A DNA stretch of 64,000 nt from Petrosia ficiformis (GCA_947044365.1 OX345653.1:3997501-4061500), one strand, 5' to 3'. Positions 11,101-23,452 are shown, counted from the first letter of the stretch. Numbers and translations: made by a program. The notes: a model not told the origin generated them from the letters alone.

Positions 11101-14100
11101 CAACACACAACATGAAAGCACTGGAATAATATATCATTCTTCATACATGTAGTTGAATATATCTGTCTATGTGCACTACTGTAAGTGTTTGATTCAATGC
11201 TAGAGGTCCTGCATGAAATTCAAATGTACTTTTAGTAGGTTGCAAAAATATTATTTTAATTGCAAAGACACATTAGTAAGGCTTGTGAATATTGGCAAAA
11301 GCAATATCATAATGCTATAATTATTGTAAAAATTAGGGATGAGCGATAACATCGATTTATCGCGATATTTTTTGCCAATCGTGATAATGATTATAACAAA
11401 TTTTGTATCGCAGTAATTACCACCTGTCTGTGGATGCACAATTATGATTTTGATAGTTTTCCTTTAAGTTTAACAGTCACTACAGCTTTTTATAATATCT
11501 AGACATAGCTACATTGTATTTCTGCAGTTAAAGCAAGGAATTTTTACATTTTGAGCTCGTATTAGGTCGATAAATCACTCGCGGGCAACGCCCACTTTTT
11601 ACTAGCAGATCAGCTTCCAGCTTTCATCTTTCTGTGGGCCTGGCTTTCACTCTCACTGGAACTGGAGGCATCATTAAGCTTATAGATTAGTCCCATAAAA
11701 GTAAGAAGAGTGTGATTTTCAAGCCACATGTCATGTGCCAGTCATATCTTCAAAGACTAAGTTTACTTTGACACCGATTGAACCCTAACCACAATGAGCC
11801 CCTAACCTACCCCCAACCAACCACATAATGGATATTCATAAGATGTGAAGGCAACCTTATTGCAGCTTTGGCATTACAGTACAATTGCAAATGTCTTAAA
11901 TATGCTTATTTTTTCTTGTTTGATAAATTTTCCATTTAGCATTATTTTTCTGCTTAAAGTTCAACTGTGTACATACATGTACATGTACATGGTCTGAAGA
12001 CTGCAGGAAACATCTTGTAGCAAAGAAATAACTTCAAATAAGCAATCCAACCAAACTACCACGTGCATATCAAACTTGATATTCGGTATTTCAATATGAA
12101 GTTTGGTATTACTTACTATCGACAGATACAACAATACATTCCAATAAAGCCACATATACCAAAATCATATACAGTATCATGAAAACTCTAATACCAAAGC
12201 TTTACAATATACATGTACATCAGTGCAAAGGGGTAAAATACGCATTTCAATTTCTTCACAATACAAGCACATTTGCACATTTTTGCTTTGCAGCAAATAT
12301 AAAAATAAAATTTACAATGCAGAACCCCTCTGTTAAAATTACTTGTCAAATAAACTCACAGGTGGAGTTGTGACCATGTTATGTGACACTAATCGAGAAC
12401 CCATGTATCTGTATAGATTAAAAATATACACCAATGTAAATATGAAGTATAGACTAATTGGTACAATGATTAAAAGTTCCACTTCATGATGACCTCAAAC
12501 TTAGGTTGCACATGCAATATTGTGTATAGTTTGGTGTCATAAGATTATTACTGCAACTTAATAATGAAGCAATGGATTGAAATTTGAAAAAAAGAACAGG
12601 AAGGATAATTATATGAAAAGGGTGCGATTATTGGTTTACTAAACTTGTGAACATTTTTCTGAGGTCATGGTGAATGTGAATGACGTTTAGTGTTGGGAAT
12701 ACACCTTGAGCAAATTAACAGAGTTAATATCATAATTAAGTGTACTGAAAGGAAACTGCAGAGTCAAATAAGAAGCACTTTGGGAGCTTTATCCAAAACA
12801 CAGAATACTGTACATACACTGTACATGTATGCACTATATATTCGCTTACCCATTCTGCGCTAATACTTGTGGCATTTCATATACATACTAGAGGGAGAAA
12901 GAATAAAAATTGATCACTGGAACACTTACAATTTACAGTACCTGTCATTAGAAACTTGCGTATTCCACGCAAAATTATTGGGGATGATCAACTGTGCAGA
13001 ATAACGTATCACGTGAACACACAATTTATTGTGTTAGCGGTGTATTTCATAAGCAACTTTTGTCAACTCTCAATTTGGAATTTCTACCTTCCTTAGCTGG
13101 ATAAACGTTATTCTAATGAAGCTACATGTGTACATATACTAAAATCATCTTTTATTAGTTGCTGAAGACACCAAGGCAAGTGTGTTTATAGTGCATCATG
13201 CAGTCTTTGCGTAGCTAATCTCCTCTGATTCTTGCATGACACGTAATCTCTTTTAACAGGTACTGCACATACATGTAGTTATTCAGATAAATACTACTGT
13301 ATGATACTTACGTCAGGCACAACAAAATCTTTCCACTGTGATGCACCAAAAACTTCAGGAAAACCAACATCCTTCCAGGGACTAGCAGGACCTGCATGAT
13401 GTACATGTATGTGTATTACAATGGAGGAGGTTGCCTCTTCTCAAACATATGTTAGTTTACAGTGCTGTCCATATAAATGGAGCTACGTTGAATGCATCAC
13501 ATACACATGTATACACACACATATATATACACACACACACCATGTAAAGGTTTTCTCTTATTCGTTCCTCCGTCAGCAAACTTTATATTCAAAGGTTCAA
13601 CAGCTCCTAAACAATAAAAGATAGTAACATATGTTATAAATGATTCTATTAACTACACATACCTTGTAGGACAGTACCAGTTAAAGTTTCGATTGCTTTT
13701 TCGCAATGTTCTTTAGAGTCTAGTCTGAAATAGTATAATAATAAGGTCATTTATATTGTAGTGAAAAAAAATATACATTTTGGTTTCATGTCTTCCACAC
13801 TCTGCATACAAGAATTGTGAACATGAAAATTAAATCCTTCCCTCGTAAAAGTTGCAGTATATATGCAATACGTGTTTACTTTCAAAGCTGCAAACATGCA
13901 GGCTACACACATCCAGGATGCATGTGGGAGAGTTAAACATTGGACAATATGTATATTCATACGTGCAGCACATATCTGCTTTTATTTGTCCCTTGTGAGT
14001 GTTGATGGTGACAAGGTCTTTGGATTGATCGTGCTGCCCATTCACTAATATTTGGATGTACTATTTACACGTAGGTTGATACAGCACGCTAAAATTTGGC

Positions 14101-16545
14101 TAGAAAATGTGAGCAGCATACAGGCATCACATTTTTGTGTGTTGTAGTGTATATCAGTTCACAAGACAAACAAAAATGGCAAATAACGACAAAAGATATG
14201 ACATACAATGTTGTACTCCACATATTCAACGCACTAAAAAGGTATAGAAAGATTGTGAAATATTTAATACAGAGTTGATCATCGAACCCAATATTGCATG
14301 TAGAATAGACCACAATAAAACAAATTCTGAAACTCATGTTTGTATCAGGAACCTTTGGATTTGCAGTGCAATGGTCTCTCAACTGAGCAATTTCATCAGG
14401 ACAGATAGAGAATACAATTGTTTAAACCTAGTTCCTTTTGATGTTTAGTCCTGTGAGGCATTGTTTTGATAAGCTTATATTATATGGTGCACCATTGGCC
14501 CCAAAAGCTTCTTATTTGGCACTGCACAGTTCTCTCCTTGGACCAGTGGTGCAATTATATTGTCACTAACAGCATTAATTCTTTGTTAATTGGCTCAAGA
14601 TGTACATGAACATGTATTTCCAATGGCTGTCAATTTGCATAGACACAATTATTGGCTATGAATATGCTTATTTATAAGTAACTATGAATATGTTTTATGT
14701 TAGCCTCAGATATGTCTGTGGGTTAAACATGGTGTCCATGAGTGACACATTATTTATAGCCCACAAATAGTGTGGATATTCAAAGAGTGTTAAACAGATT
14801 GAGGTTACAATAGATGGGTGGAAACATGTAACTGAAACTATCAATGAATTTTATTATGTATACTTCTCACCTCACAAATCCCACACCTCTACTGTTACCA
14901 CTGGTATCTCTTAGTATTCTGGTTGATATTATTGTACCAAATGGTGCAAGCATTTGTTCAAGATGCTAAAACATGTAGAATAAACATTACATCAAAAACA
15001 GAATTTCCAATAACTATACTTACATGTAAATCATATATACATGTCGCTATTTTACTATTACAATGAAGACCACTTTTAGTAGTCTCGCAATTTTCATTAA
15101 AAATATTAACTATGGTTAGTTTCAGTAGACCAGTAACTTATAAGTTAACTGAAGCTCATACCAAAAATCAGTTTCAGCTTATCAGTTATAGCTTATATTA
15201 GTTATACACTAATCCAAAGAGGTGCTGCTATTGAAAATTGATTCACAAAAACATAATTTATATGATTATCTGCAACACTATATCTGATTATAATAATGAT
15301 GTTGTGATGAGATGATATGGTACAAATGTACGTTTACATGTATGTGTTCAATTGCCCTTTCAGAACACATTTGTTCAATAATAATGACTTATATCAATTT
15401 TAGAAATACTTTCTCCAGTACAGGAACATGATCAATGCTATTTCAATATGCAACATGATTCCATGTCCATGTTACACACAGTTGGCTAATTTAAAGGTCA
15501 TTCACATTCACCTTGTCCTCAGAAAAAAATTTCATAATTTGTCATTTCTGTTCTTTTTGTATGCACGCATACATGAACATTGTATGTGTATGTATGTCTA
15601 CTAAATTTCAATCTATACCTTCACTATTGAGTTACAGTATAATTATGTATTAACATTATGACATTAAACTATACACTATAATTATTACACATAAAGTCAT
15701 CATATCCTAATTTTGAGGTCATCATGAATGTGAACAGACCTTAGTACAATCTCTTCACACATGCATATTGTTATTGCTTACCTTTTCTGAATAGTTTTTA
15801 GGAAGATTTGACATGTAAAGATTGGTGGGGTCTTGTTCTTGCAACTAAAATTAAAAAAAACATACTCATAGAAATCACACCAAAAAGGGTTATTGGCCAA
15901 AGACCATCTGGAGCTACTGATATATTATTATATACACATGTACAGCTATGAGATCTTATTTATACTTGAATCAAATATTTAGCATTCCAATCTTAGCCAA
16001 GCTCTTAAGAAGTAAGTGGAACACTTTTAAAAGCGCTGATATCAAGAGCACTTCTTTATATCAATTGTTGGAGAAGGCTATTTATTTATGCACAATGTGC
16101 TGTGCACATGTATAATTAGTTTACACACATGGATATAAAACATACAAGTGCTTTACATCATTATATAAAATTATATATGTATTTATGTACTAAATCATTA
16201 TTAATAATATATATATAATATATATATAATTACATTAGTTTTTATAGAATGGTTTAAAGACAGCCTTGTTGGCAGTAATGAAGCTAATGGTGACAACCCA
16301 ACTTCTTGACTACACCAACTTGAGAAGCCATTGTGGTTAGCCCAACTTTAAACAGTTAACTTTTTAGCCAACCCCATGAGGCTGCAACATTATGTACATG
16401 TACAGTCATTAGTGCTCATCAATATACAGGTAGCATGCAATGTGATAAAAAAAATCTAGTGCTCTTTAGGACAAATTTTAAGCTTCAAGAGTAATGAAGC
16501 ATCACTTATTTCAAACTTCTATGTACTGCTGCCAGGGGGGGGGGG

Positions 16546-16603
<58 letters not shown>

Positions 16604-18537
16604 ATCCAATTAAATTAATCATAATTATACAGAGCAAACATTCAAGTTAGACCACTGACCACCTAGTATATATTAAAACACATACTTTATAAAAAAGTAA
16701 ACATAGCTAGACATAATAGAATAGTTATAAACATTACATACTTTAGCAAATTGGGCTGGCACTCCATTTGCCTGTAAACTCTGGACTGCTCTTTGAGCAT
16801 CTACTGGACTATGAAAATCAACGAACCCATAGCCTGGATCAAAGACAATATATCACTGATGTGTTAATGTGTTGAGTGAATGCGTTGATTAATTATAAAT
16901 TCACACCATACAACATGTACCTTTGCATAAGGTAGTCTTCTTGTCCAAGATCGCCTTTGTAGATACAATTTTCCCATACCTGCAGAAAACAGAGTACTTA
17001 ATCTCTATCCATGCATAACCACAATATTTAATACTTACTGTTTGCACATGTTGGAGAGATCTTCATCTGTACAGTTTTCTGGTAATCCTTTGATATACAG
17101 ATTAGTAGAACTTAGCAAGTCTGCTTGGTTGTTAGGACTAGAAGATTGTGGATAGCCAGTATAATGATTCTTGGATACCTGAAAGTTAAATTAAATGTAT
17201 ACAACATTAGGGTACTCTTGTAGTGTTGTTTTAGTATGACGAAAATGACTACTTTTAGTTATATAGTTAGTGCGACTGATTCTTCAAACTTTTAGTTTAG
17301 TTGTAGTTTTAAATATTAGGCTTACTACATCTTTGTAAAAGGGTTTTAGTTTTAGTTAACTAACTAAAAGTGCCCTTATTGGCCAATTTTCAGTTATAGT
17401 TATTACAGTAGACCTATAATTAGTTATAGTTTAGTTAACTAAAAGGTAGTATACACAATTGCTGGGACTGGCCTTACTAAAAGGGGTTTTAGTTGTAGTT
17501 ATAGTTATAGTTAACTGAAACAACACTATACTCTTAGTTAAAATTAAATTCGAAATCAAGTATTACTACAAAACGACTTCATGAGAGTAGTTCTTAATAC
17601 AATATACATGTATAACACAGGAGTGAGGACTCGTCTTTGAATTAATAAAAACATAAATGTGGGATATGACATAATATTATACTACACCTGCTCTTTGCTA
17701 ATTATAAAATATATTTCCCCAATAAACACTACTAATGGTGATAATTAAGAATCAACACAATTACTATTAGTACTTTCACACAGACTCAGACAAACAAACA
17801 GACAATCCTTACAACTGGAAATAGAACAGGTTGAGGTATGACTGGTAATAGTTGATATCCCATTAATGGATAAGATGATTTTGAGGGTGTTGTTCTGACC
17901 TGAGATAGATTTTTTAAAATAGTAATTCTTCATGCCGGAGAATTAGTTTTAGTATCTAATTTTATCCGGGAGTTAGGTTACTGCTGCAGTAACATCTATG
18001 TACACAATATTATTATTATGATGTGCCTCTGTTTATGTGACAGAACCTTTATGCTTGGTCTTTTAGCTGTAGTACTAATTGAAGATTTGCTTGTAACAGT
18101 AACTGGATGAGTATCTCCATTACATATAGTTGTATGGATCAGTGATTTCTGTTGAGAGAAGGCGTGAAACATAAAACTAAACTCAACAAAGCAGAAAAAA
18201 ATATAATAAGATTTGAATAAACAGTTTATGAATATATTCACAATGTGGTGAGTTAATAATAACAGTTAAACTACATTACCTTGTCAGATTTGTCTACATT
18301 CTCTACATCGCTACCTTCAATGGCGTCGATAGTCTGGATATCTTCGCTCTCAACATTCTCCTCTGAAATAGTCTGTGGAAGATCTTGCTTAGCTTGTCCA
18401 TTCACAGAACAAGGCGAATTGCTGCTGATTCCCAGACCAGCGCTTTCAACGGCTTCAGGTTTGTTTACATCAGTAACGACATCGCTAGTAATACTTACAG
18501 TGGTGGTAGTATTTGTTGTAGTTGTGGAACTTTCCAT
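8174..18537 (-). CDS. RBMS: RBMS-type single-stranded nucleic-acid-binding protein, two RRMs
   Basis: Animal RBMS1/2/3 (MSSP) family protein binding A/U-rich RNA or single-stranded DNA. Fifteen exons on the minus strand: 18537-18280, 18148-18047, 17899-17813, 17178-17039, 16979-16921, 16833-16742, 15844-15782, 14965-14871, 13724-13663, 13391-13312, 12887-12850, 12408-12360, 10027-9992, 9174-9118, 8443-8174 (ending in VSIFL and TAG). All phases join, giving ~495 residues. The N-terminus (1-150) is Ser/Thr-rich and acidic. RRM1, about 174-246, has [17 protein letters not shown] and RNP1 KGYGFVDF. RRM2, about 253-325, has [28 protein letters not shown] and RNP1 GVGFVRLD. The C-terminus is Gln/Ser/Tyr/Pro-rich. 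If the donor at 8191/8190 (CAACAA|GTGAGT) is used instead, a further 3' exon must exist. Introns contain many repeats. Confidence 0.93.
8560..8930. repeat. Dispersed ~350-bp repeat, copy 1 (RBMS intron)
   Basis: Shares with 13800-14130 the blocks TTCAAAGCTGCA, ACAGGCTA, GCAGCACA(C/T)ATCTGCT and GCTAAAAT(G/T)TGGCT. Spurious open frames occur within. Likely an old transposon family. Confidence 0.5.
9238..9600. repeat. ~125-bp tandem repeat, about 3 units, in an RBMS intron
   Basis: Each unit has CATACCCAGACTAAA, ACATGTACATGT, AATTGAATTGTATAACACC and TACTAGCATCCTAGGCACAT. The third unit is truncated. Confidence 0.85.
10165..11045. mobile_element. Tc1/mariner-like element in an RBMS intron
   Basis: Inverted termini: left TACAGTAGGCACAAATAAAA facing a right end whose complement begins TACAGTAGCCCCAAATAAAA, both followed by AGGTTACA. 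TA plus CAGT ends fit Tc1/mariner. Length ~880 bp, too short for a full transposase gene; it encloses a broken N-terminal transposase fragment. Confidence 0.8.
10415..10622 (+). pseudogene. Broken transposase N-terminus (HTH) of a Tc1-like element
   Basis: One frame from 10416 reads [20 protein letters not shown], like the first helix of Tc1-type HTH domains. A second frame downstream reads [15 protein letters not shown], resembling the second HTH helix and the GRPR-like basic segment. A frameshift between them and the missing DDE catalytic domain mark it as a relic. Confidence 0.55.
12478..12690 (+). mobile_element. MITE family A, copy 3
   Basis: Left CTTCATGATGACCTCAAAC, middle AATGAAGCAATGGATTGAAA, right TTTTTCTGAGGTCATGGTGA. 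Lies in an RBMS intron. Confidence 0.8.
12695..12800. mobile_element. Repeat family E, partial copy
   Basis: GGGAATACACCTTGAGCAAA, then AGAGTTAAT and CAAATAAGAAGCACTTTGGG. Fuller copies are at 14478-14780, 27118-27312 and 59700-59905. Confidence 0.6.
13800..14130. repeat. Dispersed ~350-bp repeat, copy 2 (RBMS intron)
   Basis: Related in order and sequence to 8560-8930. The overlapping open frames on both strands (to 14382) have no recognisable homology. Confidence 0.45.
14478..14780. mobile_element. Repeat family E, copy 2
   Basis: Contains CTTCTTATTTGGCACTGCAC, TATTGTCACTAACAGCATTA and TTGTTAATTGGCTCAAGATG, shared almost exactly with 59700-59905. Confidence 0.7.
15060..15200. repeat. GTTAACT repeat family, copy 2
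   Basis: Degenerate TTTTAGTAGTCTCG, TAGTTTCAGTAGACC and TTATAGCTTATATTAGTTAT segments in an RBMS intron. Confidence 0.4.
15496..15752 (-). mobile_element. MITE family A, copy 4 (reverse)
   Basis: AAAGGTCATTCACATTCACC at the left and GAGGTCATCATGAATGTGAA at the right; the body is the complement of the other copies. Confidence 0.85.
16536..16600. repeat. (G)n(CT)n microsatellite
   Basis: A G run of about ten followed by about 27 CT units, in an RBMS intron between the exons at 16742 and 15844. Confidence 0.95.
17216..17535. mobile_element. GTTAACT repeat family, most complete copy
   Basis: Bounded by GTAGTGTTGTTTTAGTATGA and the inverted CTGAAACAACACTATA. The interior alternates TAGTTTAGTTGTAG with AAAAGGGGTTTTAGT. 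Confidence 0.65.
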
Positions 18538-19012
18538 AGTTTACATAAACGTCTGCTGTATTAACATAATTATTTTATATAATAATTATGTACAATATCA
18601 TAACATTATATATACACCATGAAATATATAAATCTATATTATATATAATTCATATTGTATTTGCTCATAACAATAATATTAGCCGTTATATATATAAATT
18701 TATATATCTACAACATGTGGCTTGTTCTTACAATAACATTTCATCACATTGCAGAACTATAAAAATATTCACACACATACACATACACAGTTGCATCCTT
18801 AGAGTAACACTTGATACTACTCGTTTCATTGTGTGAATCAGAAACCATATTCCTTTATAATGCATATATATATATATATATATTATGTCTAATGGTACAT
18901 CAACACTTATTTTTACACATCAAATAAACAACTTACCTCTCAGAAAGCCTGAGAAAGAAACTAAAAAAATTACAAATCGAAGACAATTTCCAAAATATTA
19001 TAGTAAGTGATA

Positions 19013-19054
19013 TTATCAATTAGGGCAAGCAGCTGCTGCTTGCTTTTTTGATAA
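19013..19054. repeat. Nested hairpin GCAAGCAGC/GCTGCTTGC
   Basis: The inner arms GCAAGCAGCTGCTGCTTGC are almost perfectly self-complementary and are enclosed by TTATCAA and TTGATAA, with a T6 run between. Confidence 0.7.
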
Positions 19055-20151
19055 GAGATGTTGTATTTTATATATGTCTGCTTCCAGAAGGGAGGAGGCG
19101 TATCCCTGTGTCTTGGGGTGGACTTATCAAGTGTTAGGCGGGGCTAATAACCACTGCACCAGTCCTGCTGTGATGAGTTCCAACAAGCAACTAGCTATTT
19201 AGTTCGAGATCTTCTCTAACCAAGCAGCTGAACATAAATGGAGAAACTCAACTTCGCACTTGCAGCTGAACACATGCACCATTCTTCGTTTGAATTCCCG
19301 CTCACATCGCATAATTATTGCGTCATACAAATTTTTGACAGATTTAGAAAATTTTTGAAATCACACCACAAATGTGCCCTCAGCTGAGTCAGCCTGAGTG
19401 ATGATGTAAGAAGGTTCATAACAGCATAATATGACAGGCAGAACATGCATGGCTGTTTTATTTCATGGCTTGGGTGAGGTTAATGTCCTGCTGTTCCAGT
19501 TATGAATGAAGAGGCCAGCAAATCCACTATCATAGTGTCACTTGAAATGTTGACTGAATTTTTTTCTTTGATCGGCTATCATATCATGTAAACAGTTTGA
19601 TTGACATTCGTCAATACGTCTATTGTTTATACATTTAGTGTCTTTATAATTATTATAACATTATCAAAAAAACTAAAAGTATATATATATATATAGCTAA
19701 TTACAAAAATATAATAATAAATTCTTTTTTCTTGTCAGTTTAGTTCATTGCACTGTTTTGCGCTGTTACTTTTGATTTTAGAGACAATGTCACCAGTAAC
19801 TATTGACCTTGTCCCTGAGGAATAGAATATAAAATTATGTTTTGATTATTATGTCCCAGCGAAGGTGAGGTGTGAGGAGTTTATGAGATACATGAGTACC
19901 ACATTTGAAAACCCTAGATGAAGTTTACATTGTTTCAAAACCTCAGAACTGTGTACATTTCAAAGATGAAAAAATTGCAACTGTTTCTAATCCTCAGGCT
20001 CCAAAAGCTGTTGTTCAAAATTTAAATATTTGCTTCTTGAGACAAAAGAAGAATGTAGCTTCTTATTCGTTCTAACTGTCCTCAATAATGTCCTAATGGT
20101 CTAAATATCTCCAATACTACGACTGAACACATAATTTGAGCTTGCCTATAT

Positions 20152-20490
20152 GTGCAGGCTAAAACTTTGTTAGTAAGATGCAAAGCCTTACATGTACCAC
20201 AGAAATGGAACTTGTATACTACTAGCAAACAGGACCCATTTAAAGAATGGGATACATATTCTGATATTAACAGCTACATTGAAACCAAAGTAATCCCCTA
20301 CTATAAATATCCTAGAAACTGTAATACAATCAAAGTTAACTCCTGGCAATCGACGTACAGAGCTGTTGATACAATGATATGCAATAGCAGAGATGTGCAA
20401 CTACAAAGGAGTCTTCTCAGTGAATTTTATCGAAGTACATTTATCAGAGGGACAGACAGACAAACAAACAAACTTTTGTTTTATTTATAG
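20152..20490 (+). other. Unrecognised 112-residue open frame
   Basis: Open from ATG to a TAG at 20488-20490. The product is basic and aromatic (contains KWNLYTTSKQDPFKEWDTYS) with no motif I know. Splice signals, neighbours in frame and homology are all lacking. It could be a transposon remnant or chance. Confidence 0.2.
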
Positions 20491-20535
20491 AGGTTAAACT
20501 AGCTCACAAATAATCCGTATTTTTGTTTTACATAC

Positions 20536-21335
20536 CTGGACAAGATTCTTGTATTGCAGTTGTGGTGCATTGTATTGTGTCATATAAATCAAATCCTTGT
20601 TTGCACAAGTATATATACTGCTCACAAAGCATAGTAGTATACTCTTTCCACTTTTCATCTGATACTTGCTCAGGATCTCTACCAGTAATGACAATAAAAC
20701 AATCATTGTTTTCAGATTTTTTCACAACAGCTTCGATGCTCTGACTTTCCGTAGCAATCAGCATGGATCGATTTTGTACTATTGCAACATTCTGATCTCT
20801 TTTGCTAACAATATCACATGTTTCTGCAGAGCCACAAATTATCTTTGTTAAAATGTGATTGATCATAAAGTCATGTCCTGTCTTCGGAAATTTCAAAACC
20901 CATGCTTTAAATTGCATTTTTGGTAGATATTGTTGTTGCCTTTCAACAGATAAGAATCTTATATTAGCTGTTGGACTGCCATCAGTAAAAAGTCTCTTCC
21001 TCTCTAGTACTCTCAATTGAAAGTCCACCAAGACTTGTTTCATAATTTCTCGACAAGAGTTCATTTTGATTCTAACGGGTGCAGTAGAGGAAAACAGTAG
21101 TCTTTCAACCTTTTCCAGCAAATGATTGGTAGTTACATAAATTTTTTCAGGCTCGCAAGATAGAGCTAGAGGAATATTTAAAATGTCTTCAAGGGTGCAT
21201 TTCCCTTCTCTCATCTTGATCATCTTGTCTGTAGTACTTTGCAATGCCTCCAGTTCATCTTCAAAACAAATTATGGAGTGTGGTAGAAACATAACACCTC
21301 CGATATTTTCATCTTTCGACACTGTATTTTTCAAT
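20536..21335 (-). CDS. Unrecognised 800-nt exon of a hypothetical gene
   Basis: A 266-codon open stretch with good exon edges: acceptor ...CACTTTAG at 21336 and donor CCAG|GTATGT at 20535. The product is soluble-looking, rich in charged residues, Cys and Ile. It includes GKCTLEDILNIPLALSCEPE and, near the end, FIVITGRDPEQVSDEKW. No signal peptide or membrane segment is visible. If unspliced it would start at a Met at 21364 and end at 20528 (278 aa). I found no convincing neighbouring exons. It may be an internal exon, an intronless gene, or the remains of one. Function unknown. Confidence 0.45.
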
Positions 21336-21534
21336 CTAAAGTGACAAAATGGAAATGGATGCAATAGAAATGTGCTATAATGTAATGATTTTGCCCATGT
21401 CGCGGGACAGTATACTATGTACTATATAGTACACTTATGTGAACATATGTTGCAACTTGGTTTTCAAATTGTGCCAACACAGTATTACTGCATATCCATC
21501 TCAATACTTCCTATGGGGTTGGTACTTTAGTTAT

Positions 21535-22206
21535 AGTCAGGCATGGCCTGACCCTTGTGTTTACGAAGGTCAGGACTGCAGTATATACTGAACTCGTGCC
21601 ACACTTATATGGCTTTGGGTTGGGCTCTGCTTGCCATATGGGTGGAGCTCATGGCATGTCAATACGTTTTGGTTGCAGAAAAGATATTACCTCACAGACA
21701 GCAAACAGATGTAGTATATTCAAATCTTCTTACTCCAAGACTTTACAAGTTTTGAGGAATTGAATGTTGATGTAGATATAAATCAGCTGCATATGACTAC
21801 CATGATTACCCCTAGAAGGATGCTTTCTGGCCTGATCCTTTATTATAGCTACCAGAGGGCTGATAAAAAGAATGATAGACTGCAATCCATCAGTTCTGAG
21901 ACCATCAAAGATAAATGGCAAGCACTGGTAACACAAAGATTTGCTATAACGATGCAGTAGGCAGAACAGCAAAAACATCCTCCTAGTCAACAAAGCTATA
22001 TACATAATACCTTCCTTTGCTCTTCTTTTAAAGTATAACCTAATTGCTCAGCAACATCATCTACTATACTTCCATACTTTTATTACTAGTTATAAGGGTT
22101 ATGATTTCACTTCCTGGCTACTGTAGAATTTCTCTAGTTGGCACAAGTTCAGTATACACTGCGGTCCTGACTCTCCGTAAACGCAAGAGTCAGGCCACAC
22201 CTGACT
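21535..22206. mobile_element. 672-bp element with ~66-bp terminal inverted repeats around a RecQ-like fragment
   Basis: Left arm 21535-21600 begins AGTCAGGCATGGCCTGACCC. The right arm 22140-22206 read in complement begins AGTCAGGTGTGGCCTGACTC. Both continue with GTTTACG, GTCAGGAC, GCAGT and ATACTGAAC. The left tip itself forms a palindrome, GTCAGGCATGGCCTGAC. Confidence 0.85.
21772..22075 (-). pseudogene. RecQ-like DEAH helicase N-terminal fragment (frameshifted)
   Basis: Reading the minus strand, one frame gives SIVDDVAEQLGYTLKEEQRK (Q-motif-like) and then a stop. A second frame gives EDVFAVLPTAS. A third continues SKSLCYQCLPFIFDGL (remains of motif I, GKSxxYQxP) and IILFISPLVAIIKDQ (motif Ia, VxSPLxxLxxDQ). 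The Walker A glycines are lost. Only motifs 0 to Ia are present, with no DExH box or C-terminal RecA fold. It lies entirely inside the inverted-repeat element. Confidence 0.75.
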
Positions 22207-23452
22207 ACTTTCTATTTATCGTTATATATGCAGTAAAGTATTGAGTATAATGTTTAGTTTAAGTTATTAATTGCTCATGCAGTTATAAGCTAACTGTATT
22301 GTTAAGTTTATTGCAACTTCTCGTCTCTTCCATTTTCTTGCATTTTAAACACTGTAACTACTATATTTCAATGATACAAATCATTATGTTGCAAATTTCA
22401 GACCTTGCGATTTCCATAATGATACACTTAGTTGACCTCAATCACAGTCTACAAACACCAAAGCAATGCAGGAATGCCGAATGCACAAGAAGTAAAGAAA
22501 TACGGTTAATCCAATATTCCATTATTAGAAACTAATGATGTAAATGGTAGCATAATGCAAGTATAAGTGATATTGTACAATCCCTTATAAATAGCTCAAT
22601 CAAAACAACAGCGAGTACGAATGAAAAAACCTGTGAACACTCGTGATTATTCTTTATGTACTGAATAATTACGTTATGTTGGTACCTCAAAACATGCAGT
22701 AACTATTATGCAGAAAACGTTTATGCTGTATATATTGTAATATAATTTTTATATAATATAATATTATACATATACATATATAATTATATAATTTTATTAT
22801 ATATATATATTATAATTATACATACATAATTATATAGACTATTGAATATTGCAATGGCTTACATAACATTTTGTAGTGAACAACAGTCTGCAGTTGCCAT
22901 CTTTCAAGGCTTGAAACGGCGAGTGATTGAAAAATGCTGTAGCAGTGTGGGAGCAGCCTTATCTTCCCGTTTCGGATTTGGGAAATTCCCCAGATTTTCC
23001 CCCTATTGCGTGTTTATTGTTTACGACAGCTCCAGTCAGCAGAGTCCACAGTAATTTATTCCCCAGTTACATATTGTTATCTTCTGCAGTATAATTATTA
23101 TAACTATTATAACATACAACTTGTCAAAACTTCTTATTCTTCAAATACTTTTTCAAAATCGAGTACAGCTAATAACCATGGTAACTCTAATTATGTATCA
23201 CAATGTATCTATGAAAAGGAACAGTTAATACTACATTTTATCATACTTAAATGAGCATGAAGGTGTACATGTATATATTTCCTACAATACTATATATATA
23301 ATATCTTGTAGATCCTGTCTGACCTATCTTGATAAATATAATTTTGTTTGCTATTTCGATTTTATTTTAGTCTTTATCTTTTTATGACTATAATTTTTAT
23401 CATTGATTTTTCTCATGAATTGCATAGATGCAGTATTTCTCTTTAAATGCAT

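Larger units (their letters stand above)
18538..20535. other. RBMS upstream region and gene-poor DNA
   Basis: Starts with the RBMS 5' flank. Contains AT-rich microsatellites (18864-18884, 19680-19696) and a zero-loop hairpin at 19013-19054. One 113-codon frame (20152-20490) is listed separately. No other gene recognised. Confidence 0.6.

Noticed and set aside
14089..14382. 97-residue minus-strand frame in an RBMS intron, and its plus-strand counterpart
   Set aside because: Overlaps a dispersed repeat. Hydrophobic/Cys-rich composition is typical of AT-rich antisense, and there is no homology.
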